64,000 nucleotides of DNA, from assembly GCA_024226335.1 (NCBI GenBank), contig JAAELY010000270.1:1-64000 (forward strand). Direction: 5' to 3'. How positions within the stretch are numbered: the first letter of the stretch is position 1; every line of letters begins with the position of its first letter. Below are positions 35,150-44,872 of the stretch, piece after piece. The notes beneath the pieces were generated by a model that did not search any database, was not told where the DNA came from, and saw only the letters and a list, made by a program, of their open reading frames with translations. The position numbers and the translations under genes are program-made. The DNA comes from a bacterium. GTDB lineage: Bacteria > Myxococcota_A > UBA9160 > SZUA-336.

Positions 35150-35992
35150 TCAACCGATCCGGTTCTTGACCTCCGCGTACTGATCGAGGATTGCCACGAC
35201 CTTTTCTCGATCCACCGGTGGCAGTCCAAATACGCAGCGCGTGATGCCCGCATCGCGGAATTTCTCCAGCACCTCGGGTGTGGCCGGACAGGCGAATACC
35301 GAGACCTCGAGTTTCTCGGGATCTCGTCCGGCTTCTTCGGCCATCTTGCGGAACTCCGGCAGGTATTCCTTAATGTCGTCGCGCCCGTAGATCGGCATCC
35401 AGCCGTTGCCGAAGCGGATCGCTCGTTTGGCGGCGCCCGGAAAGCCTCCGCCGACGTGGATCGGTGGATGGGGTTGTTGAACCGGCTTGGGCCAGGCGAA
35501 CATGGCGTCGAAATTCACGAACTCACCGTGGTACTCGGCCTGGTCTTGTGACCAGATGGCCTGCATGGCTTCGATACGTTCGCGAATCAGCTTGAAGCGG
35601 CGTTTGAAATCCGTGCCGTGGTCTTCCATTTCTTCGGCATTCCAGCCGGCGCCCACGCCAAATAGCACCCGCCCCTTCGACACGTGATCCAGCGAAGCGA
35701 CTTCCTTTGCGGTGTGGATCGGGTCCCGCTGGACCACCAGGCAGATGCCGGTCGCCAGTTTGATCCGGCTGGTCACTGAGGCCGCAGATGCCAGTGCAAC
35801 GAACGGATCGAGGGTGTCGTAGTACATCTTGGGTAGTTCGCTGCCTCCGGGCCAGGGAGACTTGCGAGACGCCGGGATATGGGAGTGCTCGGCGAACCAG
35901 AGGGATTCAAAGCCTCGTTCCTCGGCGGAAACCGCCAGATCGGCGGGGGAGATCGAGTAGTCGGTCGGAAATATCGTGACACCGTATTTCAT
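35150..35992 (-). CDS. LLM-class (luciferase-like) F420-dependent oxidoreductase
   Basis: 280 residues. TIM-barrel LLM features: SLWFAEHSHIP, SRIKLATGICLVVQRDPIHTAKEVASLDHVSKGR (in parts) and GVGAGWNAEEMEDHG, typical of the F420-binding Rv2161c-like group. The C-terminal part reads KPVQQPHPPIHVGGG. Whether F420 or FMN is used cannot be proved here. It is divergent from threonine ammonia-lyase with about 70 bases between them. Confidence 0.9.
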   Translation of the reverse strand: MKYGVTIFPTDYSISPADLAVSAEERGFESLWFAEHSHIPASRKSPWPGGSELPKMYYDTLDPFVALASAASVTSRIKLATGICLVVQRDPIHTAKEVASLDHVSKGRVLFGVGAGWNAEEMEDHGTDFKRRFKLIRERIEAMQAIWSQDQAEYHGEFVNFDAMFAWPKPVQQPHPPIHVGGGFPGAAKRAIRFGNGWMPIYGRDDIKEYLPEFRKMAEEAGRDPEKLEVSVFACPATPEVLEKFRDAGITRCVFGLPPVDREKVVAILDQYAEVKNRIG

Positions 35993-36065
35993 GGGGGCTC
36001 CTTCGATCAGCGATTGCGGAGATTATGGATTACGCTTCAGCAGAGATTCAAGCGGGGGCTCGAGT

Positions 36066-37265
36066 GTGGCGGTGACCTTCAAAGACGTGAGCAACGCCGC
36101 CGACGTGGTTCGCGATCACGTCGAGCGCACGCCGACCAAGCTCTCGCGCACTCTGTCTCGGATTTCCGGTGCCCAGGTGTTTCTCAAATTCGAGAACCTG
36201 CAGTTCACCGGCGCATTCAAGGAGCGTGGCGCGCTGGTCAAGCTGGATTCATTGCTCCCATCGGAGCGCGAATCAGGTGTGATTGCGCTGTCCGCAGGCA
36301 ATCACGCACAGGGTGTGGCCTATCACGCGAAGCGGCTCGGAATTCACGCGACGATCGTCATGCCGAGATTCACTCCCAACGTGAAGGTGGAGCACACTCG
36401 CGTGCTCGGCGCCGAAGTGCTGCTGGTCGGGGATGATCTGGAGCAAGCGCGCGCTCACGCGCACGAACTCGCGCGGACTCGTGGATTGGTGCTGATCCAT
36501 CCCTACGACGATGAACGGGTGATCGCCGGCCAGGGAACGATCGCACTCGAGATGCTCGAAGATCAACCCGAGATCGACACACTGCTGATTCCGATCGGGG
36601 GCGGTGGGCTGATTTCGGGCAACGCGATAGCCGCACACGGAATTCGCAGCGATATCGACGTGGTCGGGGCGCAGGTCGACTCCTATGCCTCGATGCGGCA
36701 AGTGATGCGAAACGAGCCGGTCGATTGCGGCGGTGCGACGATCGCCGAGGGCATCGCTGTGGCGCAGCCGGGGAAGTTGACCGTACCGATCGTGCGCGAG
36801 CACGTTCGCGACATACTCCTGGTAAACGACGAACAGATCGAAGAATCCGTCCGCCTGTTGCTCGAGATCGAGAAGACCGTGGTCGAAGGTGCCGGAGCGG
36901 CCGGGCTTGCGGCGCTGTTGAGGCATCCAGACCAGTTTGCCGGAAGACGGGTCGGCTTGATTCTCTCCGGTGGCAACATCGATCCGCTCGTTCTCTCTTC
37001 GATCATTCAGCGCGGTCTGGTGCGTTCCTCGCGCCTGGCGCGCATCAAGGTCGAGTTACGCGACGTTCCCGGAGTGTTGGCCGAGATCTCGCGTATCATC
37101 GGAGAGGCCGACGGCAATGTGGTCGAGGTGCATCACCAGCGCGCATTTACTACAGCGCCGCTGAGTCGTGCAGAGGTGTTGTTCGTGCTGGAGACGCGCG
37201 GAGACGACCATCTGGCCAAGATCATCGAAACCCTGCAAGAAGCCGGTTTCCCGACGCACGTCTGA
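36066..37265 (+). CDS. threonine ammonia-lyase (threonine dehydratase) with ACT domain
   Basis: 399 residues. The PLP lysine lies in FTGAFKERGA, the phosphate-binding loop is GGGGLISGNAI, and LSAGNHAQGVAYHA is typical of IlvA/TdcB. The C-terminal ~80 residues are an ACT-like domain (RIKVELRDVPGVLAEISRIIGE, in parts). Length and layout match the medium biodegradative form that deaminates threonine (and serine) to 2-oxobutyrate. The GTG at 36066 is the first start at the beginning of the domain; the longer frame overlaps the divergent gene. Confidence 0.92.
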   Translation: MAVTFKDVSNAADVVRDHVERTPTKLSRTLSRISGAQVFLKFENLQFTGAFKERGALVKLDSLLPSERESGVIALSAGNHAQGVAYHAKRLGIHATIVMPRFTPNVKVEHTRVLGAEVLLVGDDLEQARAHAHELARTRGLVLIHPYDDERVIAGQGTIALEMLEDQPEIDTLLIPIGGGGLISGNAIAAHGIRSDIDVVGAQVDSYASMRQVMRNEPVDCGGATIAEGIAVAQPGKLTVPIVREHVRDILLVNDEQIEESVRLLLEIEKTVVEGAGAAGLAALLRHPDQFAGRRVGLILSGGNIDPLVLSSIIQRGLVRSSRLARIKVELRDVPGVLAEISRIIGEADGNVVEVHHQRAFTTAPLSRAEVLFVLETRGDDHLAKIIETLQEAGFPTHV

Positions 37266-37333
37266 GGGTTGAGCATCTCGGTTGCGCATTCCCGAGTGTC
37301 GCAACTGACTCAAGTGTGTCCCATCGGTCGCCG

Positions 37334-37777
37334 ATGACCCATCTGTCAGCTGATGGCTCTTCAATGACGGATGGGAATATGAAAGACGGAAAGACCCGAG
37401 AGATACTCAGTTCGCAACGGGGAACCGATGGTTTCCTTTCGCTGTATCGCGTCACTCTAGTGGTCGTGCAGGGCGGAGCGGAAGGATCGGAGTTCGAGAT
37501 CGAGAACGAGCGCGTAACGCTGGGTCGCGGGATCGATGCTGATCTGAGATTCGAAGACGATACGCTTTCGCAGATCCATATGGCTCTGGAAGTTGCTGCC
37601 GACCTCGTACGGGTTCGCGACCTCGACAGCACCAACGGCGTGCACGTCAACGGAGCCGAGGTAAAGCTGGCCGATCTGAAGCACGGCGATCGGATCGAGG
37701 CCGGTGGCTACACATTCCTGATTCTGATCGACGAACGAGAGCCACAGACGCGCACCATCCGCTACTTCGAAGAGTAG
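37334..37777 (+). CDS. FHA-domain protein
   Basis: About 147 residues. A forkhead-associated domain fills residues ~35-140: VTLGRGIDADLRFEDDTLSQIHM, then RDLDSTNGVHVNG, with the conserved GR, S-x-x-H and NG elements. FHA domains bind phosphothreonine peptides. It sits 26 bases upstream of a Ser/Thr kinase, a likely partner. The start is uncertain: ATGs at 37334, 37364 and 37379 are all in frame and none has a strong ribosome site. Confidence 0.88.
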   Translation: MTHLSADGSSMTDGNMKDGKTREILSSQRGTDGFLSLYRVTLVVVQGGAEGSEFEIENERVTLGRGIDADLRFEDDTLSQIHMALEVAADLVRVRDLDSTNGVHVNGAEVKLADLKHGDRIEAGGYTFLILIDEREPQTRTIRYFEE

Positions 37778-37803
37778 GTTGCCGCTCCTTAGCGGGTGAT
37801 CTC

Positions 37804-38970
37804 ATGAAAGAAAGCGGTCCAAAAAAGATAGGTGGCTTCGAGGTCGAGTCGGAGCTGGGGCAGGGCGGAATGGGGATTGTCTTGCTCGGCCGACAGGTGA
37901 GTCTCGGTCGGCCGGCGGTGTTGAAGAAGCTGCATCGGGATCTCGCGGACTCCGCTGAGATCAACGAGCGTTTCGAACGCGAGGCTCGAACGGCAGCGGC
38001 TCTGCACCATCCCAACGTAGTGGCCGTCTACGACCGCTTTTCCTGGCGCGGTCACACCTATATCGCCCAGGAATACGTGGAAGGGCTCGATCTGCGGACT
38101 GCGCTGGAACGGGTGCCTCACATCCCCGCCCGCATCGCCGCGCTGATCACACTCGAGGTCGCTCGAGGCCTCGAAGCAATTCACTTTCACGGTACGGTGC
38201 ACCGGGATCTAAAGCCTGCGAACATCCTCCTTGGCCGTAACGGTGAAGTGAAGATCGCAGACTTCGGAATCGCGCTGGAGCGATCCGGGTCGGCGCTCAC
38301 GAAACCCGGTATCGCAATCGGCACACCTGCCTATATGTCCCCAGAGCAGATGCGCGGTGAGCGTGTGGACGAGCGGGGAGATCTGTTCTCGCTGGCTGTG
38401 GTTCTCTACGAGATGTTGTCCGGCAACCTTCCGTATGCCGGGTCGAGTGACGCCGATACCGAAGCCTTGCTGAGCCGAGTCGAACGCGAGCACTACGAAC
38501 CCCTGCGAAAAATCGCCCGCCGCACTCCGCGCTACTTGTCTCGCATAGTGGGTACCTGTCTGCACGCACGCGCCTGCCAGCGCTTCGAGACGGCCAGAGT
38601 CTTGCGTCGTCTGCTCGAACGGAATCTCGGCTGTCGTTCACCCGCCGACGTTGCGTCGGAGATCGCGGAGTGGTTATCCGAAGCGGGACTGATCGAGAGG
38701 TCTCCAGATCAAACCGAGATCCGGCCGTACCAACAGCGGCCGCCCGGAGTGCTCTCGCGCGCGGCTGCGCTGGGAGCGGTTGCGTTCGTTCTCGGATCCG
38801 TGCTCTGGATAGGGGAGCAGCACACAGGAGCCAGCATCGAACCCGCCGAGCCCGCGATAGATGAAATGTCCAACAACTCGCTGTCCTCGCTGGAGCCTGA
38901 AGTTCCCGTCGACCTGGCCCCGAAATTGGAGACCCAGGAGGTCTCCGAGGCTTCTCGCAAATCGTTCTGA
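37804..38970 (+). CDS. Ser/Thr protein kinase, PknB-like, one TM helix
   Basis: 388 residues. The kinase domain covers ~10-275: glycine loop LGQGGMGIVLLG, catalytic lysine around 41-42, HRDLKPAN with Asp135, DFG at 153-155, and the activation-segment end GTPAYMSPEQ. A membrane helix follows near 316-334 and only a short extracytoplasmic tail remains, with no PASTA repeats, so direct ligand sensing is unlikely. An FHA protein is encoded just upstream. Confidence 0.93.
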   Translation: MKESGPKKIGGFEVESELGQGGMGIVLLGRQVSLGRPAVLKKLHRDLADSAEINERFEREARTAAALHHPNVVAVYDRFSWRGHTYIAQEYVEGLDLRTALERVPHIPARIAALITLEVARGLEAIHFHGTVHRDLKPANILLGRNGEVKIADFGIALERSGSALTKPGIAIGTPAYMSPEQMRGERVDERGDLFSLAVVLYEMLSGNLPYAGSSDADTEALLSRVEREHYEPLRKIARRTPRYLSRIVGTCLHARACQRFETARVLRRLLERNLGCRSPADVASEIAEWLSEAGLIERSPDQTEIRPYQQRPPGVLSRAAALGAVAFVLGSVLWIGEQHTGASIEPAEPAIDEMSNNSLSSLEPEVPVDLAPKLETQEVSEASRKSF

Positions 38971-39024
38971 GTCCCTCGTTCTGCTGGATTGGCTCTGCTT
39001 TCTCTCCTAGAATCGAGATCCGAG

Positions 39025-39774
39025 ATGCCCAAGTCGATTCTCGTCGTTCCGTGCTACAACGAAGCGAGCCGCCTCCAACCCGAGGCGTTTCAGCGCTATG
39101 TCGTCGAAGACCCGGCGACCCGCATCCTGTTCGTCAACGACGGAAGCACGGACACCACGCTGGAGGTCCTGCACAAGCTCGAAGCTTCCGATCCGGCGCA
39201 CCTGGGCGTCTTGGATCTGCAACCCAACCGCGGAAAAGCCGAAGCCGTGCGTCGGGGCATGCTCGCCGCGTTTGCGGACTCTCCTCAGTACGTGGGTTAC
39301 TGGGATGCGGATCTCGCAACGCCACTCGAGGAGTTTCCGGACTTCGTGCACCTGCTGGACGAGGAGGCTGGGCGTGAAGTCATCTTCGGTGCACGCGTGG
39401 CTCTGCTCGGACGTCAGATTCACCGCCGCGCCATTCGTCACTACCTGGGGCGAGTTTTTGCGACCGTGGTTTCCAATGTGCTGGACCTCCGCATCTACGA
39501 TACGCAATGCGGAGCCAAGTTGTTCAGAGCCTCCGATGATATGAAGGCACTCTTTGAAGAGCCCTTCTCCACGAACTGGGTCTTCGACGTGGAGATTCTC
39601 GCGCGGCTCATTCGTAGTCGACGCAATACGGATAAGCCGCAACCAGCCCAGATAATCTGCGAGCACCCGTTGAAATGCTGGCGGGATGTCGCCGGTTCGA
39701 AGGTGAGAAGCGTCGACTTTTTTCGCGCACTTGCCGAAATCGCACTCATCTATCGCCGCTACCTAGCGACCTGA
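39025..39774 (+). CDS. GT2-family glycosyltransferase (dolichol-phosphate-sugar synthase-like)
   Basis: 249 residues. GT-A motifs: VVPCYNEASRL, LFVNDGSTDTT, NRGKAEAVRRG and the DxD-like WDADLATP. The C-terminal half includes IYDTQCGAKLFR and FDVEILARL, as in polyprenyl-phosphate glucosyl/mannosyltransferases. No membrane helix is seen, unlike many Alg5-type enzymes. The ATG at 39025 begins the domain directly. Its 3' end overlaps the convergent aminotransferase by 12 bases. Confidence 0.88.
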   Translation: MPKSILVVPCYNEASRLQPEAFQRYVVEDPATRILFVNDGSTDTTLEVLHKLEASDPAHLGVLDLQPNRGKAEAVRRGMLAAFADSPQYVGYWDADLATPLEEFPDFVHLLDEEAGREVIFGARVALLGRQIHRRAIRHYLGRVFATVVSNVLDLRIYDTQCGAKLFRASDDMKALFEEPFSTNWVFDVEILARLIRSRRNTDKPQPAQIICEHPLKCWRDVAGSKVRSVDFFRALAEIALIYRRYLAT

Positions 39775-40914
39775 GAGCATTTTCCCGAGGCGTCGGAGCG
39801 CTTCCCTGATCTCCTCTTCGCTGCGCGTGACGGAGAACCGGATATACCCCTCTCCGGCCTTCCCGAAGTCGATCCCGGGCGTCAAGGCGACATGGGCTTT
39901 CTCGAGGATCTCGAAGGCAAAGTGGCGGGAATCCGCATCGAAGCGCGTTGCATTCGCGAACACGTAGAACGCGCCCCGCGGAGCGCAGGAAACTTCAAAG
40001 CCCAGCGCGCGCACACCGTCGAGCAGGAGTCTGCGTCGGGTCTCGTAGGCCGTACGGATATCTCGTGTCGTGGCGGCGCCGTGTTTCAGGGCGGCGATTC
40101 CAGCCCTCTGGACGAAGCTCGTTGCGGAGATGAACAGGTTCTGCGCCAGGCTCTGGAGGGGTCGCATGGCTTCGATCGGAGCGATCAAGTAGCCGAGCCG
40201 AAAACCGGTCATCGCGTAGCGTTTGGAGAAGCCGTCGAGCACGAATACATCCGCGTCGAGTGAAAGCCCCGAACAGACCTCGGTTCCGTCGTACACCAGT
40301 CCGTCATAGATCTCGTCGCTGACGATCGGGACACCCAGCGCGGCAATCGCCTCGAGTGTTTCGCGATCCTGTACGGCACCTGTCGGGTTTGCAGGTGAGT
40401 TGATCAGGATCGCGCGTGTGCGGGGCGTGATGGCCTGTCGAACGGCGTCTGGATCCAGGCGATATCCGTCACCCGGAGAGGTCCGGACCAGAATCGGCTT
40501 GCCACCAGCGAGTCGGATCAAATCCGGGTAGCAAGCGTAATGCGGAGTTCCCAGGACGACCTCATCGCCGTGTTCTACCAACAGCGAGAAGACCAGTACC
40601 ATGGCGGGCGAGGTTCCGTTGGTGACGATCACGCAATCGGGGTCGACGACGCTACCGTGGCGGCGTTCCTGATCCGCGGCAATCGCCTCTCTCAACTCGA
40701 GCAGGCCGCGACTATCTGTGTAGCGGGGTTGGTTCTCGTTCATGTCCGCCCGACACGCGTCGACTGCCGCCTGCGGTGGTGGAAACTCGGGCTCGCCTAC
40801 CTCCAGATGGATGATGTTCACACCGCTGCGTTCGAGCACCAGGGCGCGTTCCATCACTTCCATTGCGAGGAAGGGTTCGACCTGGCGGGCACGACTTGAA
40901 AACATCAGAGACAT
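39763..40914 (-). CDS. PLP-dependent class I/II aminotransferase
   Basis: 383 residues of fold type I: VTNGTSPAMVLVFSLL, INSPANPTGAV, SDEIYDGLVY and the PLP lysine in DGFSKRYAMTGFRLGYL. The N-terminal IIHLEVGEPEFPPP is typical of AspC-like subgroup I-gamma enzymes. Donor and acceptor cannot be fixed. The ATG at 40914 gives a normal N-terminus; a longer frame adds 42 unlike residues. Confidence 0.9.
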   Translation of the reverse strand: MSLMFSSRARQVEPFLAMEVMERALVLERSGVNIIHLEVGEPEFPPPQAAVDACRADMNENQPRYTDSRGLLELREAIAADQERRHGSVVDPDCVIVTNGTSPAMVLVFSLLVEHGDEVVLGTPHYACYPDLIRLAGGKPILVRTSPGDGYRLDPDAVRQAITPRTRAILINSPANPTGAVQDRETLEAIAALGVPIVSDEIYDGLVYDGTEVCSGLSLDADVFVLDGFSKRYAMTGFRLGYLIAPIEAMRPLQSLAQNLFISATSFVQRAGIAALKHGAATTRDIRTAYETRRRLLLDGVRALGFEVSCAPRGAFYVFANATRFDADSRHFAFEILEKAHVALTPGIDFGKAGEGYIRFSVTRSEEEIREALRRLGKMLSGR

Positions 40915-40973
40915 GGCTACAGGTTCGGGCTCCGGTCGGGCGAGTGTCAACTCGTCGTGTTGTCTGTTCAGGT

Positions 40974-41525
40974 CTACGTGAAAACTAGCGTCATTGCCAG
41001 TGCGGCCAGAGCCAGGCTGAGTACGCCGCCGATCAGGCATACTCCGATCGCCCGAAACCGGCCCGTGTAGTCGAGTGCCTGGCGCACGGCGACCACCATT
41101 GCAGCCAGCATCCAGATGTGAGCCACAGCGAGTAACGCTGTCTGCAAACCCGGGATCGGCAGGATGGCTCCAGCGCGGATGATTCCGGGAGCGCTCGAAA
41201 AACCGATCGTGCGCAGGACTTCACCGACGCTGCTCCGGGTTTGAGGCTCGGGCAGTAGTTTCGTACCTATCAGATACGTCAGCAGCACCCAGAAGTACCA
41301 GCCAATCAGCGATACGACCGTCATTCCGATCAGGGCCTCCGTTCCACCGCTGGGAAGGGCTCCGATTCCTGCGGCCGTCGATGAGAGCACGACCGCGCCA
41401 GTCGCTTGCAGCGTCGCGCTCGAATCGGCTTCGACCTCTTCGTAGACTTCGACCTCGAGCATGGCGGCGCGCAGCATCCGCTTGTGAAAACCGCTACGAG
41501 AGGCGCCCTCCGGTGGCTCTTCCAT
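40974..41525 (-). CDS. Yip1-family integral membrane protein
   Basis: 183 residues with about five membrane helices: ATLQATGAVVLSSTAAG, LIGMTVVSLIGWYFWVLLTYLIG (in parts), LLAVAHIWMLAAMVVAV and VCLIGGVLSLALAAL. The arrangement with an amphipathic N-terminal part and the SSVGEVLRTIGFSSAPG loop matches Yip1-domain proteins. Function in bacteria is unknown. It starts 8 bases after the phosphoesterase gene ends and probably shares its mRNA. Confidence 0.75.
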   Translation of the reverse strand: MEEPPEGASRSGFHKRMLRAAMLEVEVYEEVEADSSATLQATGAVVLSSTAAGIGALPSGGTEALIGMTVVSLIGWYFWVLLTYLIGTKLLPEPQTRSSVGEVLRTIGFSSAPGIIRAGAILPIPGLQTALLAVAHIWMLAAMVVAVRQALDYTGRFRAIGVCLIGGVLSLALAALAMTLVFT

Positions 41526-41533
41526 CCGGAGCC

Positions 41534-42754
41534 TCAGGCACTCGGGTAGACGGCAAAGCTGCGGTCTCTCAGCGAACCCAGCGAAAACATCCGATATCCA
41601 CCGTTGAAGAATCCCCTACAGTGACGCGAGTGTGCGAGCGCACGCCGGGTGGATGTTCTGCGGGCTTCCTGCCGGAAATGCCCGTCGTCGTACAGGGAGT
41701 AGTGAGCGAAGCCGCCCGGGTAGTCCTTGACGCAATGCACTTCGATGAGGGGTACGGGTCCCGAACGGGAATCCACACGAACGCGATTTCGATGGGTATG
41801 CCCGATCAGCACACCATGTACCTGTGGGTTGCGCGAGAGCAGATCGAAAAAGCGCAGAGAGTGTTCGGGAGTGATTCCGATCGAATTGGGATAACTATCG
41901 ACGTGCTCCGGTGGGACCGGCTGATGGTGCATGAGCAATAGCGTCGGGGTGTGGAGATCTCGGGATTCCTCGAGCTGTCGCTCCAGCCACTTGATCCGTT
42001 CCTCCGGAAAAACTCCGTGGTGTTCCCCCGGTTCGACCGTATCGAGCAAGATCATGCGCCAGCCCGCGAGGTCGACGGCTCTCGGCGCGCGCGGTTGATT
42101 CAGGAGTGCGTAGCCGTCGACCTCCTGGTCGACTTCTAGCGCGTAATGGTCGTGGTTTCCCAGGAAGGCGTGATGCGGCTTTTCGAAGCCCGCGAAGGTC
42201 CTCGCGGCGTTCTCGAACTGCTCCGTCCGTCCGCGATCGGCGATATCGCCCTTGATGAAGATCATGTCGACATCCGCGCGATTGATTTCGGATACGACGT
42301 CTTCATTCATCAGCTGCCAGTAGGGAATTGCCGCACCATCCGCCTGAACTGAGGGGAAACCCGGTGCATCATCACCGTAGTTTCCGTCATCCAGCAGGGT
42401 GCCACCAAATTTCGGCTCGCCGAAGTGCAGGTCGTTGATCGTTGCAAAAGTGGCGACGCGCTTTGCACTGGTGCCGGGCAGGGTGCGAGCCAGCGGCGAG
42501 AAGTAGTTGTCCGGCTCCGGCATCTCGGCACCCTGAACTTCGATACCGATACTGTACTCGGTGTCAGGGGTAAGTCCTTCGATGCGAACGTGACGCGTAC
42601 CTGCGTGGCCCTCGCAGGTCGCGCGGGTTTCGCCGTTGAGTAGAATCCGGGCCGTTGCGTCCACGAGACCCGATTCGTCTTCCACGTCGAAATACAGGGT
42701 GATGCTATCGGCCGTGACGCCGAAAAGCTCCGGATGGGTGATTTGAAGCTTCAT
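41534..42754 (-). CDS. calcineurin-like metallophosphoesterase with N-terminal FN3-like domain
   Basis: 406 residues. The first ~110 residues look like a fibronectin-III/purple-acid-phosphatase-type sandwich (LTPDTEYSIGIEV). The phosphoesterase motifs follow: INDLHFGEP, IKGDIADRG, LGNHDHY, LLMHHQP and IGHTHRNR, all metal positions kept. CpdA-like cyclic-nucleotide or other phosphodiesters are possible substrates. No signal peptide. ATG 42754 starts right at the sandwich domain. Confidence 0.87.
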   Translation of the reverse strand: MKLQITHPELFGVTADSITLYFDVEDESGLVDATARILLNGETRATCEGHAGTRHVRIEGLTPDTEYSIGIEVQGAEMPEPDNYFSPLARTLPGTSAKRVATFATINDLHFGEPKFGGTLLDDGNYGDDAPGFPSVQADGAAIPYWQLMNEDVVSEINRADVDMIFIKGDIADRGRTEQFENAARTFAGFEKPHHAFLGNHDHYALEVDQEVDGYALLNQPRAPRAVDLAGWRMILLDTVEPGEHHGVFPEERIKWLERQLEESRDLHTPTLLLMHHQPVPPEHVDSYPNSIGITPEHSLRFFDLLSRNPQVHGVLIGHTHRNRVRVDSRSGPVPLIEVHCVKDYPGGFAHYSLYDDGHFRQEARRTSTRRALAHSRHCRGFFNGGYRMFSLGSLRDRSFAVYPSA

Positions 42755-42841
42755 TCCCAAAGAGTAGACGGAGAACGGGTCCGCGCACAAGCGGAACACT
42801 TCTGGATGCAGACCGGAAATCCAGTGGCGACTGCAGGCCGG

Positions 42842-44629
42842 CTAGGAACCTTCCGACTGGCCCTTCGCGATGAATTCCGCAACCAGTCGCAGTAGTTCAT
42901 CCCTGATGATCGGCTTCGTCGTGTACTCGTCGCAACCGATTCCGAGGCACTTCTCGCGATCGCCGGTCATGGTCTGCGCGGTCAGGGCAATGATCGGTCC
43001 CTGGTAGCCGTCGCGTCGCAGGGCTCTCGTGGCGTCATAGCCGTCCATCTCGGGCATCTGCATGTCCATCAGGATCACGTCGAAGGGATCTCCCGCATCC
43101 AGAGCTGCCGCCGCTTTCTCGTAGGCGACCAGGCCGTTCTCGGCTACGGTCACAGAGAGTCCGGCCTTCTTCAGGACCAGTGAGATGAGTTTCTGATTGT
43201 CCGGTCCGTCTTCAGCAAGCAGAACTCTGCCTTCGATGTTCTGCACGGGGACCTGGACCTTCAGCTCTTCCTTGGGGGCTGCGATGATCTCCGTCTCGTC
43301 GTCGGCCTCGATGATCTCGATCCCTTCGAGCGAACCGGTCGAGACCGTCACGCGAAACACGCTTCCGCTTTTGGGTGCACTTTCCACGGTGATGTCGCCG
43401 CCAAGCATCTGCGCGAGCTTCTTCGAAATCGCCAGGCCCAGTCCCGTGCCGCCGAACCGGCGTGTCATGGAGTTGTCGGCCTGCGTGAACGCGTCGAAGA
43501 TCTTGTCCTGCTGTTCATCGTTGAGGCCGATGCCCGTGTCCAGCACCTCGAAAGCGATCACCGGGTTGCGAAAGCCCGCTGGGTCGACCAGTCCGACCCG
43601 GATGGTGACCCAGCCGAATTCCGTGAACTTGATCGCGTTACCGGCAAGATTGAGCAGTACCTGCCTAAGCCGTGTTGGATCGGTGTGAATCGTCACCGGA
43701 ACGGCTCCGCGGAATTTGCCTTCCAGGCGAAGCTGTTTCTCGATGGCGCGCGGGCGCAGCAACTGAATCACGTCCTGCACGAGAGCAGCCGGTGAGCAGG
43801 GGATGCGTTCGAGCGGAAGCTTCCCAGCTTCGATCTTCGACAGATCCAGAATGTCGTTGATGATCGTCAGAAGGTGCTCGCCATTGCGCTTGATCGTGAC
43901 CAGCGCCGGATCCGGATATTCTGCACCGGCGGCGGCCTGTTCCTCCAGGAGCTCGTCGGTGAATCCCAAAATGGCGGTCAGGGGTGTGCGAATCTCGTGA
44001 CTCATGATCGCGAGGAACTCGGATTTCGAGACTGCCGCGTCCTCGGCACTGCGGCGCGCGGCCTCCGATGCGGTAAGGGCGTATTCGGTCGCGTCTCGCG
44101 CATCTTCGGCTCTGCTGCGCGCTGATTCCGCAGCGAACTGCGCGTTGTACAACTCCGCCCAGGCGTGGCGTTGTGACTGGCAGGCCAGCGCGCCGATGCC
44201 CCCAAAGACCATGCAGATGCCCATCCCGCCCGCCGCGCCGATCTCTTCGATGCCGGTCGTGAATTGCACCGAATAGGCGTACAGCGCCCCGACCCAGATT
44301 CCCAGAAGCACCGACATCTGCGGACGCCACGGTGCGAGTGCGGCGACGATCAGCGGAACCGCCAGCCCGAAGGTCGGTAGCGGGCTGCGGCCCGAATAGG
44401 ACTGCCAGCCGGCCATGAACAGGTACAAAGAGATGATGGTCGAGATAGCCCAGAGCAATCCCTGGGGATTTTGACCGATGATCCGAAGATGTGAGAACGC
44501 GAACAGCGCTCCGATGGATGCGATCGTGATGCTGCTGTAGATCGTCGTGTGAAGCAGGTCGTCTCCACCTTGCAACACGCGGAGAACGGCAACCAGGGGA
44601 AGCAGGACCAGCGCCCACGCGCACGCCAT
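42842..44629 (-). CDS. hybrid sensor histidine kinase with C-terminal receiver
   Basis: 595 residues. Five to six membrane helices (1-150) form a MASE-like sensor without a periplasmic domain. A coiled linker leads to the dimerisation helix with His211 ([10 protein letters not shown]), the HATPase motifs ([25 protein letters not shown]) and a receiver with Asp522 ([11 protein letters not shown]) and Lys572. ATG 44629 has GGGGAG 5 bases upstream. The frame stays open 45 more codons upstream with protein-like sequence but no standard start codon. No partner regulator is adjacent. Confidence 0.92.
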   Translation of the reverse strand: MACAWALVLLPLVAVLRVLQGGDDLLHTTIYSSITIASIGALFAFSHLRIIGQNPQGLLWAISTIISLYLFMAGWQSYSGRSPLPTFGLAVPLIVAALAPWRPQMSVLLGIWVGALYAYSVQFTTGIEEIGAAGGMGICMVFGGIGALACQSQRHAWAELYNAQFAAESARSRAEDARDATEYALTASEAARRSAEDAAVSKSEFLAIMSHEIRTPLTAILGFTDELLEEQAAAGAEYPDPALVTIKRNGEHLLTIINDILDLSKIEAGKLPLERIPCSPAALVQDVIQLLRPRAIEKQLRLEGKFRGAVPVTIHTDPTRLRQVLLNLAGNAIKFTEFGWVTIRVGLVDPAGFRNPVIAFEVLDTGIGLNDEQQDKIFDAFTQADNSMTRRFGGTGLGLAISKKLAQMLGGDITVESAPKSGSVFRVTVSTGSLEGIEIIEADDETEIIAAPKEELKVQVPVQNIEGRVLLAEDGPDNQKLISLVLKKAGLSVTVAENGLVAYEKAAAALDAGDPFDVILMDMQMPEMDGYDATRALRRDGYQGPIIALTAQTMTGDREKCLGIGCDEYTTKPIIRDELLRLVAEFIAKGQSEGS

Positions 44630-44872
44630 CCGCGCTCCCCGGAGGACGACCTCGGGAAGAGTGGCCAGATCCTGATCCGCGACCGGCTTCAGGATACTGA
44701 GGATCGAGCGCCGCTCGGGCGGGTCCTCAATTTCTTCAAACGGCTCTTCGATGGCGAAGATCCTCCCTTGATCTCATCTATCGGCCCAAAGAGGGGGGTT
44801 CTGTGATTTCAAACGCACCGAGTTGCGTGTTCGAGAGCCACTACCGCCTGCCGCGCAATCTAGAGGCGGGAG

